A stretch of 64,000 bases of DNA from Heterocephalus glaber. Its lineage: Eukaryota > Chordata > Mammalia > Rodentia > Bathyergidae. Where the stretch lies: NCBI RefSeq assembly GCF_000247695.1, contig NW_004624781.1, positions 6,019,785-6,083,784 on the forward strand, in the 5' to 3' direction. Positions within the stretch are counted from its first letter, which is position 1. Every line of letters begins with the position of its first letter. The notes under the pieces were generated by a model. The model was not told the origin of the DNA, did no database searches, and saw nothing but the letters and a program-made list of their open reading frames with translations. Shown in pieces: positions 30,311 through 42,103 of the stretch. The position numbers and the translations under genes are program-made.

Positions 30311-30981
30311 CCCACCTTCTCCCCATGGGCTCCCTGCACTGCTTGCTGCTTTGTCTGCCCCCTCTGTTCTGTGCTCTTCTGAGCCGCGCCACCACCAGGA
30401 GCCATGTTGGTGGCCACCTGGATGGGCTATCACAGCCTCTCCCAAGGAGAGCCCAAGACACCCTCCAGAAGGCCTCTCCTTTATCCTTGGCACCCAGGCC
30501 TGGCCTGCTCGGCCTCATGCCTCTGGTGGCACTGAGTGGCGGCCCAGCCAAGCTGGGTAAGGTTCCCAGCCTTTTATCTTGTGCAGATCCTAAAAAGATG
30601 AACTCATCCCACAACCCTGACCCAAAGCCAGTTCTGCCTGGGCCCTAATGCCCAGGCCCATGTCCCAGAGGCCTCCTGGTCCTAGCACGCCAGCCAGCAG
30701 GACACCCAGGCCCCTTTGTCAGCAGCCCTGCCCTCCACCTGCAGGTCCCGTCCTGGTCTGTGGAAAGACACAACCTGCCCAGCAAGACTGTTGGGCCTCC
30801 TGGGGCCCACGTCCCTGTGCTCAGTCATACAAGCTCAACAACACCAAAAGCCGCTCAGACTCCAAGAAGCCACACGGAGGCTGGCATCAGAGGCACTGCA
30901 CCTCCTCCACTGCAGAGCTGATCTGTGAGACCACTCACTCAGAAACACAGGAGGAAGTCCCACAACTAAAGCCTGAAAGAA
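30311..30981. other. unassigned GC-rich intron stretch
   Basis: Nothing recognised. Confidence 0.4.
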
Positions 30982-31122
30982 AGCTGGGCATTGGTGGCAC
31001 ATGCCTGTAATCCCAGCACGAAGGAAGATGAGGCAGGAGAATCCCAGGGAGTTCCAGGCCAGCCTGGGCTACACAGGGAGTTCAACGCCAGCAAGAACTA
31101 CATAGTGAGTCAACAAAAGAGA
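30982..31122 (+). repeat. B1 SINE
   Basis: agctgggcattggtggcaca, ggccagcctgggctacacag, gccagcaagaactacatagt. Confidence 0.9.
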
Positions 31123-32772
31123 AGTTAAAGCCTCAAAGAAAAACACCACCTAAGAGGGAAGGCAGGGAAGCCCCTCAGTCCCCTTGGGGAGGAAACAGCC
31201 CAGGAGGGAGAATGTTGGGAAAATGCAGAGCGCAAAGTACAATGACAGGCGACAAGCATGAGAGACAGAGGAGATAAGCAGCTTATGAAATCAGCCCAGG
31301 TCTTGAGAAGGAACCAGTTTCTGCAACAAAACCCTCTGAACTTTACTCCCATTCCAAGGCCTCCTTTTGTCTTATCACAAAGTCGGGGGAGGATGTTTGT
31401 TTGTTTTCCTCTCCAAAGACCACCTGGGGTGGGAAAGCTGGGTTTTATTATGTCCCTGAGAGGATTCTGGGACCTTGGACACAGTGAGAAGGGATGGGCT
31501 GGCTCCCGGGTCCTGGGGGCTGGCCGAGTTGGGTCTTATCTGGGTTCTCATCTCAGGCTTTAGCACCCAAGGTCGAGGCCTGACCCCAACACTGACTTCC
31601 CTGGTGAATCTGAGGCCACAGAGAACAAAATCAGCCCTTGGGGGATTCGGACGGGGACAGTCTGAGTATGTGTGGCAGGGCACAGGGCAGGTGTCTGGGC
31701 TTCGAGGCCCCACCCTGAAGTTCCCAGAGTGGAGACCCAGGGGCACCTCCATTTTTCTTTTATTTCCCAAATGCAATTTGAGTTTTATTGGCAAACTTCC
31801 TGCCTCAGACTTCCACCTGGACCCAGTATAAAGCCATAAAAGCAAAGCACCTAAACATTGCTTTCCATCAACCTGTCTGGGGCGGGGCGCAGGCAGAGAC
31901 GTCTCAGAGTGAGGCCCCACAGTTTGGCTCCCCATCAGTGTGTGCTCGACGCCTTCCAGCTCCATCTGCAAGGCTCCCAGCCCCGGGCAGCAGAAGGGAA
32001 GTGCACATCCTAGGAGCTGTGTCCCTTGAACAGGTGACCACACCTCCGAGCCCAGGCCCAGTGCAAGACACTCCAGTTCGGGTGTTCCCTAGGGGTCACC
32101 TAGCTCAAAGGGGCGAGGGGCTTGGAGGAGTTCAGCAACCCCGTGGTCATGCTGGTGACTGCATTTCCGTCCTCATTCCCCGGCGCCTGGCAGACGCTTG
32201 CTGAACCTTCTGGACCCCAGTGTCACTGTCCTGTAGACAGCCTTTGTTCAGCAGCAAGATCTGAGCCGCAGTTCCTCTGTGACACTGTCACCAATGCTGA
32301 CAACAGGAGGGATGGGACCCAGCACCCTAACCAGGGTGCCCTCAGGATTGGGGTGCTAGGTAGAATTTGACACACAGGGCTGGAAGAGCACTTGGGAAAT
32401 CATCTGGTTTCCTCTCAGCCCCTGCCCCCCCACACACCCCTGGAGAAGGAACAGTGGCAGTGTTGTCCCCATTTACTAGGTGACATCCCTGGTGTTCGGA
32501 CGCCTGGACATGGAGGCAAGGGGAACAGCACTGTCCCTCCTCGCTGGTCCTCAGGTTGTGACCCTGTCCGTATGAGCTCATTACATGCATAAAATAATGA
32601 TGCAAAAACAATCTAAAGCCTGTGGCCCCCTTGTCTGGCAGGGGGTGGGCTCAGTTCCTCTAGCTTGCTAACTCTGCAAGGGTAAAGGATTAGAGACCAT
32701 AGTTTTAGACAAGGGAGCCAAAGAATGGGTGTTGGTCCTGGTCTTCCTATTTACACAGCTCAAAAAAAAAAG
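31123..32772. other. unassigned intron stretch
   Basis: About 1.6 kb with no young SINE. A minus-strand open frame of 222 codons (31375-32043) has no familiar domain and is taken as chance. Confidence 0.4.
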
Positions 32773-32896
32773 ACCAGGTGTGGTGCCGCATACCTATGAT
32801 CCTAGCACTCAGGAGGCTGAGGCAGGAAGGTCACTGCAAGTTTGAGGCCAGCCTGAACTACGCAGCAAGACGCTATCTGAAAAAAAAAAAAAACAA
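32773..32896 (+). repeat. B1 SINE
   Basis: ccaggtgtggtgccgcatac, gtttgaggccagcctgaact, A-rich tail. Confidence 0.9.
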
Positions 32897-33920
32897 CCAC
32901 CAACAACAGTAACAAAAATAAGCCTCATTTAACATCAGCCTGTTGTTATTTACCAACCGGATATTATATATGACCTTCACCAGTCAGATACACCTGCACT
33001 GACTTACTCTAAAGATGCAATTGGGGATAAACATCCCAAAATTAAAGTACCAGGGGTGGGCATTCAATTTTTAAATAATTCTTGCATGAAATCCTTTCTT
33101 TTCAAATGTTCTTTTGTAGCACAAAGATACATGAAGGCAGGTGAGTACGTGCTGGGTCTTCTTAAAGCAAAGTTTGCTTGAATCTTTCTTGTAGATCTCT
33201 GGAACAAACAGGAGTGCTTTATGATTTGCTCAAAGCTAATACTGACTGGAGGGATCATCCATCGGTGTTGAGTGCTAGTGTTTGCCATAGAGGAGGGGGT
33301 AACATGAGCCCGAAAGTCTCCCCTCAGCAGTGCTGCAGAGTGACCTCTGGGCTGGCAGCTCCAGGCTGCCTGCCCTGGGGACCTGTCTACCTGTCCACCG
33401 TCTGCGGCCAGGCTACTGTGCAGGTGACTTGGCCAGCTCCCAGGCTGCCCAGGAAGGAGCCAAGTGGGCTACTCATCCCATCAGGTCACCCTGCACAGAC
33501 CCCAAGTCCATGCCAGGTTTCCAAGGCAGCAGGAGGCCAGGCTGGCTTCCCACAGCCCTGAAGCCCGTGCAGGAGGGCGGCTCTGTCCCACTGGGATGCT
33601 GTTGCACCTGTCCAGGGTCTCTGAATTCTCTGAGCCCATTTACAGAGGCCTCCTTTTAGGTTTAGGAGTGTCTCAGGAGGCGAGGTGACCGCCCCATGGT
33701 CCAGTTAATGATGAGGTGGTGCCAGGTGCCGTCTGTCGCCTGGGTGCTGGGCTCTCATCACCTTCAGTCTGCACCTGGATGCGCAGGGCTGTCAGTATGA
33801 CTCGATCCAAGGAGTACTCAGGGACAGCCGCGTTTCTGTGCCTGGATCCTGTGTCTTACTCCCAGGCCTAACTTTTCAGCAAAGAGGATGTCGCCTTCTT
33901 CTCCACTATCCTCTTATTTT
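32897..33920. other. unassigned intron stretch
   Basis: AT-rich from 32930 to 33300, then GC-rich. Bases 33080-33260 are non-repetitive by eye and were not matched to any gene. Confidence 0.4.
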
Positions 33921-34031
33921 TTTCTTTCTTTCTTTCTTTCTTTTTTTTTTTTTTTTGGTACAGGGGATCGAACTTGGGACCTTGCACTTTCGAGGAAGGT
34001 GGTGGCACCACTGAGCTAAATCCCCGACCCT
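33921..34031 (-). repeat. ID-like tRNA SINE with (CTTT)n, antisense
   Basis: (CTTT)n at 33921-33942 and a T-run, then ggtacaggggatcgaacttg and accactgagctaaatccccg. Confidence 0.92.
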
Positions 34032-34284
34032 CCAGGGTCCCCTCATAAGTCTTGATTTCTTTTTGGAACAACTGGGAGAAGAGTGGCCTGGGCACCACTG
34101 AGGGCGGCGCCCAGGCGCCTTTTGGGGCAGAACTGTCTGCAGCCACAGGGGTCCTGACAAGAGGTGGGGTCACCACCCTCACCCCAACAAGCAGCAAGCA
34201 CCTGGCATGCAGGGGCCCAGCGGAGGGTGACTGCAAGTGCCCTCCGTCTCAGCTGGGTCACCTCTTAGAAATCCAGTCTCTACT

Positions 34285-34450
34285 AATAAGCACCCACTGC
34301 CCACCATCTCACTTAACACCCAGAATAACCCTAGGAGTCAGGTATACACTTACAGGGGAAATAGAGGCTCAGAGAACTTAAGCCCCCTGTCCAAGGTCAC
34401 CCGGATAATAAAGAAGAACTGAGACTCCACACCACTTTACTGCCAGCCTC
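34285..34450 (-). repeat. MIR SINE, antisense, near full length
   Basis: ctaataagcacccactgccc, ataaccctaggagtcaggta, gaaatagaggctcagagaac, gtccaaggtcacccggataa. Confidence 0.88.
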
Positions 34451-34594
34451 TACCTAATTCCAGCAGGTGCCCTCACAGCCCGCTCCTGGCGGTCCCTGCG
34501 GGTGTGACTGTACCTGCTACACAAGGCTGGCGCCTGCTGGGCCACCTCCTCCCTCCCCCTGGGCACCGATGGCCCTTGGAGCCTGGGTGCACTA

Positions 34595-34775
34595 ACGAGG
34601 ATCCTGAGTAATTCGGCACATAAATCATGGCCTTTATGAATTTTCCTTTCAGCCACAGGCAAAGTCAAACTTCTCCTCCCCCTGCAGTTAGCCACCACTC
34701 TTTGTTCACCATCTCTCCCGCTCCGCCTGGCCAGGGGCCAGCTCTCAATTATTAATTAATCTGGGAGGCGCAGGT
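34595..34775. promoter_or_regulatory. AT-rich non-repeat island, candidate element
   Basis: Contains ctttatgaattttcctttc, actctttgttcacc (SOX/LEF-like) and attattaattaatc (homeodomain-like), without any repeat signature. Conservation not tested. Confidence 0.3.
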
Positions 34776-35626
34776 TGCATTCTTGGCCACCTAACCACTT
34801 CCTGCTCGGCGGGGAAGGCAGGCGCAGGCCAGGCCCTTTCGGTTACACCCAGCATCGCACGACATCTCAGCCTGTCTTGTGGCCTCAGCTGCAAGAAAGG
34901 CCGCTTCGCATCAGTTAAAAACAAGGGCAGAAAACCCAAACACCCAGAGGTCTCCTTTCCCAGCTCAGCCCACAGCGCCAATGCCACCTGAGCACCACCA
35001 ACATCGTGAAGACGTCCCACACCTCAGTTTCCTAAGGCTGGAAAATGGGGAGGTGTCCCCCACTATGAGGTAAGGCTGCTGCGTGTGTTAGTGCAAGAAG
35101 CCCGTGATGGGGAGACCTTGGCTCTGGTCACTCTCAGAAAAGGACACTCCAACTTCAGACAAAGCCAAGAAGCAGCAATCCTGGGGCCAGCAGGGCTGGG
35201 AGGGCAGCGCTGCTACCTGCGAATGTGCACTTCTCGCTGGCTAAAGGCGGCGCCGGGCAGCTGCGTTTGTGGGGGCAGCAGGTGAGAGCTGCTGGGCAGG
35301 TAGGTTAAAGTCCTTCCAGCATCTGCAGGGATGAAAGCAGGAGCCCTCTTTGTCTGGGTCATAACTGCAGGAGGCCTTTGCACAGCAAAGCACCCCAGAA
35401 ATGAGCTGACCGGTGTGGTTTTCAAGGTACCTGGTGAGAGTGAATTTCAACTGAGAGATCCCAGCCCCAAGCATAGCATGAAACCCCAGAGCTGAGCTGT
35501 ATCTAATCGCTAAATAGCACGGGTTTCTTTCCCCCGTCCAAGTTACAAGCTAGAAAGTGGGCGTTTCGCAGCAATACCGATGCTAACACTGTCGGTGCCA
35601 GCTGGATGAATGTTAAAATTAAGTTT
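34776..35626. other. unassigned intron stretch
   Basis: Nothing recognised. Confidence 0.4.
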
Positions 35627-35752
35627 TGAGCTGGGTGCCCGCGGCTCACACCTGTAATCTCATCTACTCAGGAAACTGAGGTGGAAGGAGCCCAAGTTCC
35701 TGACCAGCCTGGGCAACACAGGGAGACCTCATCTCAGAAAAAAAATTAAGCC
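35627..35752 (+). repeat. B1/Alu-like SINE monomer, degraded
   Basis: agctgggtgcccgcggctca, cacctgtaatctcatctact, cctgggcaacacagggagac. Confidence 0.8.
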
Positions 35753-36129
35753 ACAAGATAAGAGGGCACAATGGTAGCAGTGACCTATGGGGATCCATGT
35801 TAAGGATGAACATTTGTCATTGCTCATAATCACCGCTGGGTGTGCTTTTAGTCTTACACACCACAGCACATCAACTTAGGCTCGGCGCCTTAGGGTATGT
35901 CTAGGAGAGGTGTTTGAATTTCACATGCTCTCTACTCCATGTCTTATAGATTCCTAAGACCAATGATTTGATCCCTACCTTTCTGTAACACTGGTACTCT
36001 GGGGAAGAAGGGACACTTTGGTCTCGCCTTCTCTTGCCGGCTCTTCGATAAAGCATGCATGCTGCCAAGAGAAATTTTTGTGCATACACAATAAAGCACC
36101 ATTAATTAGGACTCAAACCCAGAGTCCGT

Positions 36130-36345
36130 AACAATTCCAAAAGCAGCTGCCTCGAAGTTTTTTTTTTTTTAAAGTTTTGGTAAACAAATGCAAAATAAGT
36201 AAGGTTCTGGAGGGCTGTTTATCCTGCTCGCACTACATAAACAAGCGGCAGACCAATTACAAATCAGTTATCTGTGCACTAAAGGCGATCTCCAAATGAC
36301 CTCGAACAGGAAATGTTACCCACCGCTTAGTGTCACAGTTTGAAA
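36130..36345. promoter_or_regulatory. candidate endothelial-type enhancer (ETS/FOX/GATA/E-box cluster)
   Basis: Motifs read directly: E-box CAGCTG at 36144-36149; FOX cores GTAAACA at 36180-36186 and ATAAACA at 36237-36243; GATA cores (reverse) TTATCC at 36219-36224 and TTATCT at 36268-36273; ETS core CAGGAAAT at 36307-36314. The block is AT-rich and non-repetitive, about 12 kb upstream of the SMAD6 last exon. ETS with FOX, GATA and E-box is the known combination in endothelial and blood-stem-cell enhancers, and SMAD6 is strongly expressed in endothelium. Function is inference. Confidence 0.4.
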
Positions 36346-38589
36346 GAAATCACAAAACTTGGTTTCTCAAAGTCAAAGTCTCCTCTGCAGTCACCCTGGT
36401 AGCCTGTGCTGGTTGAGGAGTCCCAGAGTTGCCAACGCCCCCTGTGTCTGGAAAGGAAGCCCCCGAGCCCTTCGCTGGTAGCCACTGGCTGCCCAGGAAG
36501 GAGCGATCACCCTTGGCCCGAACACCATCATGCCACCCAGTCATCTCTGTTTCTGTCTTAAAGAAACAGCGTTTCCTCAGGCATTGGGCCAGGGGACAAG
36601 GCCAGCTCAGGCACTTCCAAGGGAGGGCAGGCAGGGAGGAGCCCCAGCCCTGTGTGGAAACCCCTCCTGCGTCAACTGCAGTAGGTGAACCAAGGTCACC
36701 TGTCTGTGGCCCCCTCCGTGATTTCCACATTAGCAGGGCCCCAGGTTCTCTCCCGGGGAGGAAGCAGCACATCCCATTTGGGGCAGTCAGTGACAATGCA
36801 GGTGAGGGGGCTGCAGATGAGTCCAGGCTCGTAGGATGGCACGAAGAGACCATCAGGGGGTGCCCCAGTGCTGGCCCAACAGCACAGACTGCAAGATCCC
36901 AGAGGAGCAGGCAAGGGGCCAAGCTGGAAATACCAAGGGCTGAGCCAGCTCAGGCGACAGCCCTGCCAAGTCGGGGAGGTGGCACTACCAGGGGACTGGC
37001 AGGTTCCAGCCGGGCGGGTCCCTAACGGCACCAAGTTGGGAGCAACCGCTTATGTCTCTGGGCACGTGGGGGCTGGAGCCGAGCCAGAGAGACTTGGAGC
37101 CACCAGTCTCCCCGGGGTGCCCCTGTCCTGGCGCTGCCCCCAGCCCTCCAGCCGCAGGACCCCTGAGGAAGTGGAGTCTCTGTGAATGGCATGCTGAACT
37201 TGGGCAGGGAGTGGCAGGCCACAGGATTGTTCCTACCCCTCTGCTTTCTGCCTCCTGTTACTGAGCTGTAGAGCAGAGCTCATGGAGACTGCTGTCTGGC
37301 GTGGCCCAGGGGCTGTGTCCCCTGTGGGCATTTCTGACAACTCTCAGTACAACAAGACCACAGTGGCACCTCCTGGGTGAGTGAACGGCTGGCAAGGGAC
37401 AGTGCTCTGCTGTGTCTCTTGCAAAAGGTGCATCCTTTGGGGCAGGGATAGGTGGATACCTTTTTCTCCCTCCCTTTACCAACTCCTCCGCACCTTCCTC
37501 TGGGGCTTCAGAAACTGCTACCACCAAAAACACTAAGGTGGGCACTTGCTGCCCTACATGAGCCCTGCCACCAGACAGACATCTGGCCCTCCACACTGAA
37601 GGTGCTACAGCCGGCCCTCCACTGGCTACACTCCATGGCTGGAAGCATCTTCAGCCCCGCTTGGAATCTGAGCATCCAATGTTCTATCCTCTCCTTCCCG
37701 GAGGTGTTGACCCGAAAACAGGCCAAAGGATGCGGTTATTCATCAAGACCCAATAAGAACCACTTCCTAGCAGGTTGCTCTTCCTGAAGTCTGGGCACCT
37801 CAACCTTCCAAAAAGCCCCTCAGAGGCAGCCACAGAGAGCTGCCCTGCCCAGCCCTGAACATGGGGAGCTCCACCCGGAAACCCTGGAAGCAAATTCCCT
37901 GAAGGGAAAGAGTGGGTAGGATGTTTTCAAGAACTGCTCATTGTGGCTTTGGTCTCTGGCCAGCAGCAGTTCGGCTGGGGTGGGAGCAGAGCCTCTGCTT
38001 AGGCAGCTGGGCTCCCTGCCTGCTCTGTCAATGCCTACTGTGTGCGAGGATGCAGGAACCCGGACTCACCGAGGGATGAATCACTCTGAGGCAAGGAGAA
38101 AATAACAGGGGTGTCAAAGCAAAGTGGGGAGACTCTTATTTTTGCAAACATCATTCTTTCTGGTCAGTCCCAAGTTATTTAGTGGGCCATACACACATTG
38201 CTATTTCCCACAAACCCGAACAGCCCTCCCTCTGGCTGGAAGAGCAGCACAAACACCCTTGCTGCCAGCCCTCAGCAGGCGAGCAGGAGCCAGGCGGGCA
38301 CTAACCACAAGCCTTCAGAATGCCCCGCTCAGGGGATTCCAAGTCCCTGCCCCACTCCAGGGGTTTGAGGGACTCTGTGGCTTGGGAAATCCACCCAGCA
38401 CCAGTGTGCGTGTAAGTGTCTCAGGGTGAAAGGGATGCACCCCTCTCAGGCACAAACTCTAAACATTATGAGGTGCTGGGGAATACACTGTCAAGCAACA
38501 ACATCATGCTAGTTTCAAGGATAAACCTGGAGAAGTCAGGGGACTCGAAGAGATGCTTGGGAAACTGCTTAATGTCAGTGCTGGAGATT

Positions 38590-38690
38590 GATTATTAAGC
38601 CCAAACTCCTCTCTTCAAAGAAGAGGAAACTGAGGCTCAGAAAACTGAAATCACTTGCTAAAGTCACCGGCAGGGTGGGGCCTCCCCACC
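38590..38690 (-). repeat. MIR SINE, antisense
   Basis: gaagaggaaactgaggctca, aaatcacttgctaaagtcac. Confidence 0.8.
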
Positions 38691-39284
38691 GGCTGTATCT
38701 GAGAAGGGACCCCTGTCCTCAGTACACCCGGCACTAGGAACTGAGATGTACAAGCCTGATTTATCTGACCAACATGAATTATTTGTGCAAAAACAGTCTG
38801 TTTGTTTGTTCTCGTGGGTAGCAGAGAGCGGGGCCTTCCTCAAAGGGCTGTCGGAACAGCTCCCCGCCTGGGCCTGAGAAGGCCCGCCCCGGCTGGCCGG
38901 CACCACCACTGACTCTCAGGCGAAGGATGTGCGTTGCAAAAATGGGGCAAAGTTTCCTATTCTGAAGATAACATTGTAAGACACAGGAAGTCTGAGAGCA
39001 GAGCCTATGTTTCCAGAGCAGGCCTCCGCACACCCCTTCTCGGCCCCGGCCACTGGATGGGTTTCTGGAGACTCCCAGGCTGTGGATGGGGGTGGGGGGC
39101 AGGGAGAGACAGTGCTGGAAAATGCAGCAGGCACAGCCCAGGGTACAGGCCAGGGGCCTCTCTGGGCCCCCAGACTCACAGGGCCTCCCAAGGTGATGCA
39201 GATGCTGCTCTCTGCATCCCAGCTTCTGCAGCCGCAAAGCAAAAGGGTTAAAAGAGCCTGGATTTCTCCTACTTCGAGCCCAGG

Positions 39285-39390
39285 CGTCCAGATTCCCAGG
39301 CCCCACCCGAGGAGATTCTGATTCATGGGTCCTGGGTGGAGCCCAAAAATCTATGTTTTTAACAAGATTTAGGAGGCCCCTTTTCTGGCT
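39285..39390 (+). mobile_element. MER5-like hAT remnant
   Basis: ccaggccccacccgaggaga, ttctgattcatgggtcctgg, tttttaacaagatttaggag, matching the MER5 (hAT-Charlie) middle part. Confidence 0.75.
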
Positions 39391-39654
39391 CTGACAGGTC
39401 AGGATCACATGAGTGCAGGGTTCGGCAGCCTGGCACAGGGCAGGAAAGCTGGCGGCCTCTGGAGGAAAGACGGGGCCAGGAAGGAGATCAAACCAAATCG
39501 ACTTCCTAGCATCAGGCGGACGTGGACGTCCCCGCGCCAGGCCTGGGAGACAGCCGGGAAGGCGACACTCTGGAGCCACCGGGGATGGCCCTGACTCAGT
39601 GTGTCCGGGTGTGTTCGAGGACAGGCTCTGGGGACCGCACAGACCTCCCTGTGG

Positions 39655-39800
39655 GAATTTGAATCGAGGACCTCAGTTCAAATCCCAGCCCTGCTACTTC
39701 CTGGCTGTGTGTCTGGGATGAATGGCTTTCGCCTCTCTGGGCCACAGGTTCCCTGGCTGTGAAGAGGGATCGAGGATGCTCATGAGAATGAATTGCTACA
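39655..39800 (+). repeat. MIR SINE
   Basis: ttcaaatcccagccctgcta, cttcctggctgtgtgtctgg, cctctctgggccacaggttc. Confidence 0.85.
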
Positions 39801-39814
39801 AGGGGACCAATGTC

Positions 39815-39985
39815 CTAATAATGGCTGACATGTCACCATGTGCCAGATCCACTTGGTTCCCAGGACAATCCTGGAGCAAGATTTATTAACTGTCCCATTT
39901 TATAGATGAGGCAAATTTGGAGAGGCAGAAACAAGGGCTTCCTGAAGCCACCCAAGGTCACAACTGCTAAGGGGTGGTGCTGGGG
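39815..39985 (-). repeat. MIR SINE, antisense
   Basis: caccatgtgccagatccact, ccattttatagatgaggcaa, ccacccaaggtcacaactgc. Lies beside the sense MIR at 39655-39800 in inverted orientation. Confidence 0.85.
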
Positions 39986-40802
39986 TCCGCTGCCCCTGCA
40001 GGAAGAGGGGTCCCCAGCCTGTGATCCCCAGCAGCCACCCTCCACCTACCGCATGTACTGCACTGTTCTGTTCAGGTTCCAGGAGGCCAGGACACACCTT
40101 TGCCTGCAAGGACGTGACCCCAAATGAGCATTATAAGCAGGAAGAGAGAGGCAGGGGACAGAGGGATTTCAAGATGACAAGGGGAAGGGCTGTTCCAGGT
40201 GTGAGGAGGGGCATGGTCCCCAAATGGTCCCCTTGATCTGGACTCCGAACCACCAAAGGCCAGGGAAAAAGAGACTGCGGAGGCCAGCAGGGGGCCAGAT
40301 CACACACAACTTCGAATATCCAACCAGGAGTGGGGACCAGGTTGTGGTGTGGGCACAGCGAGCCTCGGCACAATGCTGAGCAAGAGGGACAGGACATGAC
40401 CAGTTTCCCACACTTCACCGTGCACACCCCAGCAGACGGGCAGCTTCTCAAGGGCGGGGACCCCGCCCCACACTTCCTCTGGGTCCCCGAGGGTGCCGAC
40501 GACTACATGTGACTAATGCTAGGAGCTGGGGACTCTGTGAATGCCAAGTCTAGGACTGGACGCAGCGTCCAACACTTCAGACAGACTTCTCTGTCTGGGC
40601 TTTATCTGCCAGGCCCAGTTAGAGGTCAGTGACACTGTGCTCAGTGGCCAAATCCAAGGAAGGAACAGAGGTTCTGCATGAGCATCTAAGAACATATCTA
40701 TATTCCCAGATCAGGTTTATTGTGGTACCCATAATTTTTGTCTCTTTCTCTAACTGGATCTGCCACCTTCTAAGAGTACTACTACAAAGACTCACTTTTC
40801 CA

Positions 40803-40982
40803 GCTAAGTGGAGTGTCTATAATCTGGGCACTCTGGGAGGTGAGGCAGGAGGATCCCAAATTCAGTCCTCCTTTGAGACTTGGTGAGACTATCTCAAAAT
40901 AAAAAATAAAAAAGGGCTGAGGATGTAGCTCAGTGTGAAGGCCCTGGGTTCAACCTTTAGTACTAAAAAATAAACAAAAAAA
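40803..40982 (+). repeat. B1-dID dimeric SINE
   Basis: taagtggagtgtctataatc, linker aaaataaaaaataaaaaa, ID half gggctgaggatgtagctcag ending caacctttagtactaa. Confidence 0.85.
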
Positions 40983-41004
40983 GTTTGTCAAATTCTCCTC
41001 CTTA

Positions 41005-41055
41005 TTTATTGTGGTGCCAAGAATCAAACCCAAAGCCTTTGCCCATGCCAGGAAA
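41005..41055 (-). repeat. partial ID SINE, antisense
   Basis: tggtgccaagaatcaaaccc, aaagcctttgcccatgccag; the other half is missing. Confidence 0.55.
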
Positions 41056-41134
41056 CCTTTAATGTTATCAGGTATGCAAAGATTCTTGATTATTGTACCT
41101 TCCTGATAATTTCAGCTTCAGCCTATGTACAGCA

Positions 41135-41345
41135 TCAGCAAAAGATAAATCTGGCCTGCCACTTGTTTTTGCAAATAAAGTTTTATTAGAACCCAGCTGT
41201 GGTCCTTTTAACACGCTGTTAACTATAGGTTTGGCGGTACAGTGGCAGAGCTGGCAGTTAGTTGCAATAGAGGCTGTGGCCTGTAAATCCTCAAAACTTT
41301 ACTCTGATCCTTTGCAGAGAAAGTTTGTCCCTTACCTATGTAAAA
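41135..41345 (+). mobile_element. ancient hAT-type DNA transposon remnant
   Basis: tgcaaataaagttttattag, aacccagctgtggtcctttt, gttgcaatagaggctgtggc and gcagagaaagtttgtcc follow a familiar mammalian hAT element order. The family name is left open. Confidence 0.6.
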
Positions 41346-41355
41346 TAGGCCTGTT

Positions 41356-41420
41356 TAGCCAGGGTGAGGGTACACAGCTGTAATTCCAGCACTCTGGAGG
41401 CTGAGGCAGGAGGATCTCCT
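41356..41420 (+). repeat. B1 SINE 5' fragment
   Basis: gggtacacagctgtaattcc, ggctgaggcaggaggatctc, then truncated. Confidence 0.7.
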
Positions 41421-41834
41421 ATTTCATATCTACCTCATACACACAGCCTGATGGTACTTTCATGAAATTGTCACCTGTGACATCACAACAGTGCTCACAG
41501 AGTTCTAAGAGCATCTTGAATTTCATAGTTTTGGATCAAGGATGCTCAGGATGTACCTCTTTTCCCTCTGGCCCCAGCCTTCCTGGACCATTTGGTGAGT
41601 GGCCTCCTCTAGATTAGCATAGAAACATAGCCCTAGGCTGGGATCTTCTAATATTATTTTAATGTGTTCATATTTATCACTGCTGGCGTTTGGACCTGCT
41701 GTGTGGTTGTGTATCTTGTTTTCATCCTCTTGAGTTTTGGAATAAATAACAGTCAGGAGGAACTGGGCTTAGGGAGGAAGAGGACAATTCTGCTTTATCA
41801 GTCTCTTCTGAATTCTCAATAAAGAATATAACTT
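41421..41834. other. unassigned intron stretch
   Basis: AT-rich, no gene. Bases 41525-41560 (ttttggatcaaggatgctca) may be an old transposon scrap. Confidence 0.35.
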
Positions 41835-41886
41835 GGGCCAGGGATTTAGCTCAGTGGTTTTGCCACCTGCTGTACAAGAGCAAGGA
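41835..41886 (+). repeat. ID-like tRNA SINE cut by the assembly gap
   Basis: gggccagggatttagctcag, ttttgccacctgctgtacaa, then N. The B box and tail fall in the gap. Confidence 0.9.
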
Positions 41887-41986
41887 NNNNNNNNNNNNNN
41901 NNNNNNNNNNNNNNNNNNNNNNNNNNNNNNNNNNNNNNNNNNNNNNNNNNNNNNNNNNNNNNNNNNNNNNNNNNNNNNNNNNNNNN
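41887..41986. other. assembly gap of 100 N
   Basis: Exactly 100 N, the usual placeholder for a gap of unknown length. Left flank is a SINE, right flank starts with a short (TA)n, so the missing sequence is probably a SINE tail plus microsatellite. Confidence 0.98.
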
Positions 41987-42103
41987 TATATATATGACCA
42001 TGCTATGTGTGGAATCACATATCACTTCATCTTTAATAATAAAAAAGAGTTTGAAAGCATCAAGACTCATAAAGATATGAGGATCCCTATGAAGAATTCT
42101 TTG

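Larger units (their letters stand above)
35753..40802. other. 5-kb stretch free of young SINEs
   Basis: No B1, dID or ID element is seen across about 5 kb, although such elements occur roughly every 1 kb elsewhere. Only old MIR and MER5 pieces are present. The left part holds the candidate enhancer at 36130-36345. The rest (36.35-38.6 kb and 40.0-40.8 kb) has no recognised gene. Confidence 0.55.

Noticed and set aside
31375..32043. 222-residue minus-strand open frame in the intron
   Set aside because: No domain, no splice context, and low-complexity composition typical of GC-rich chance frames.
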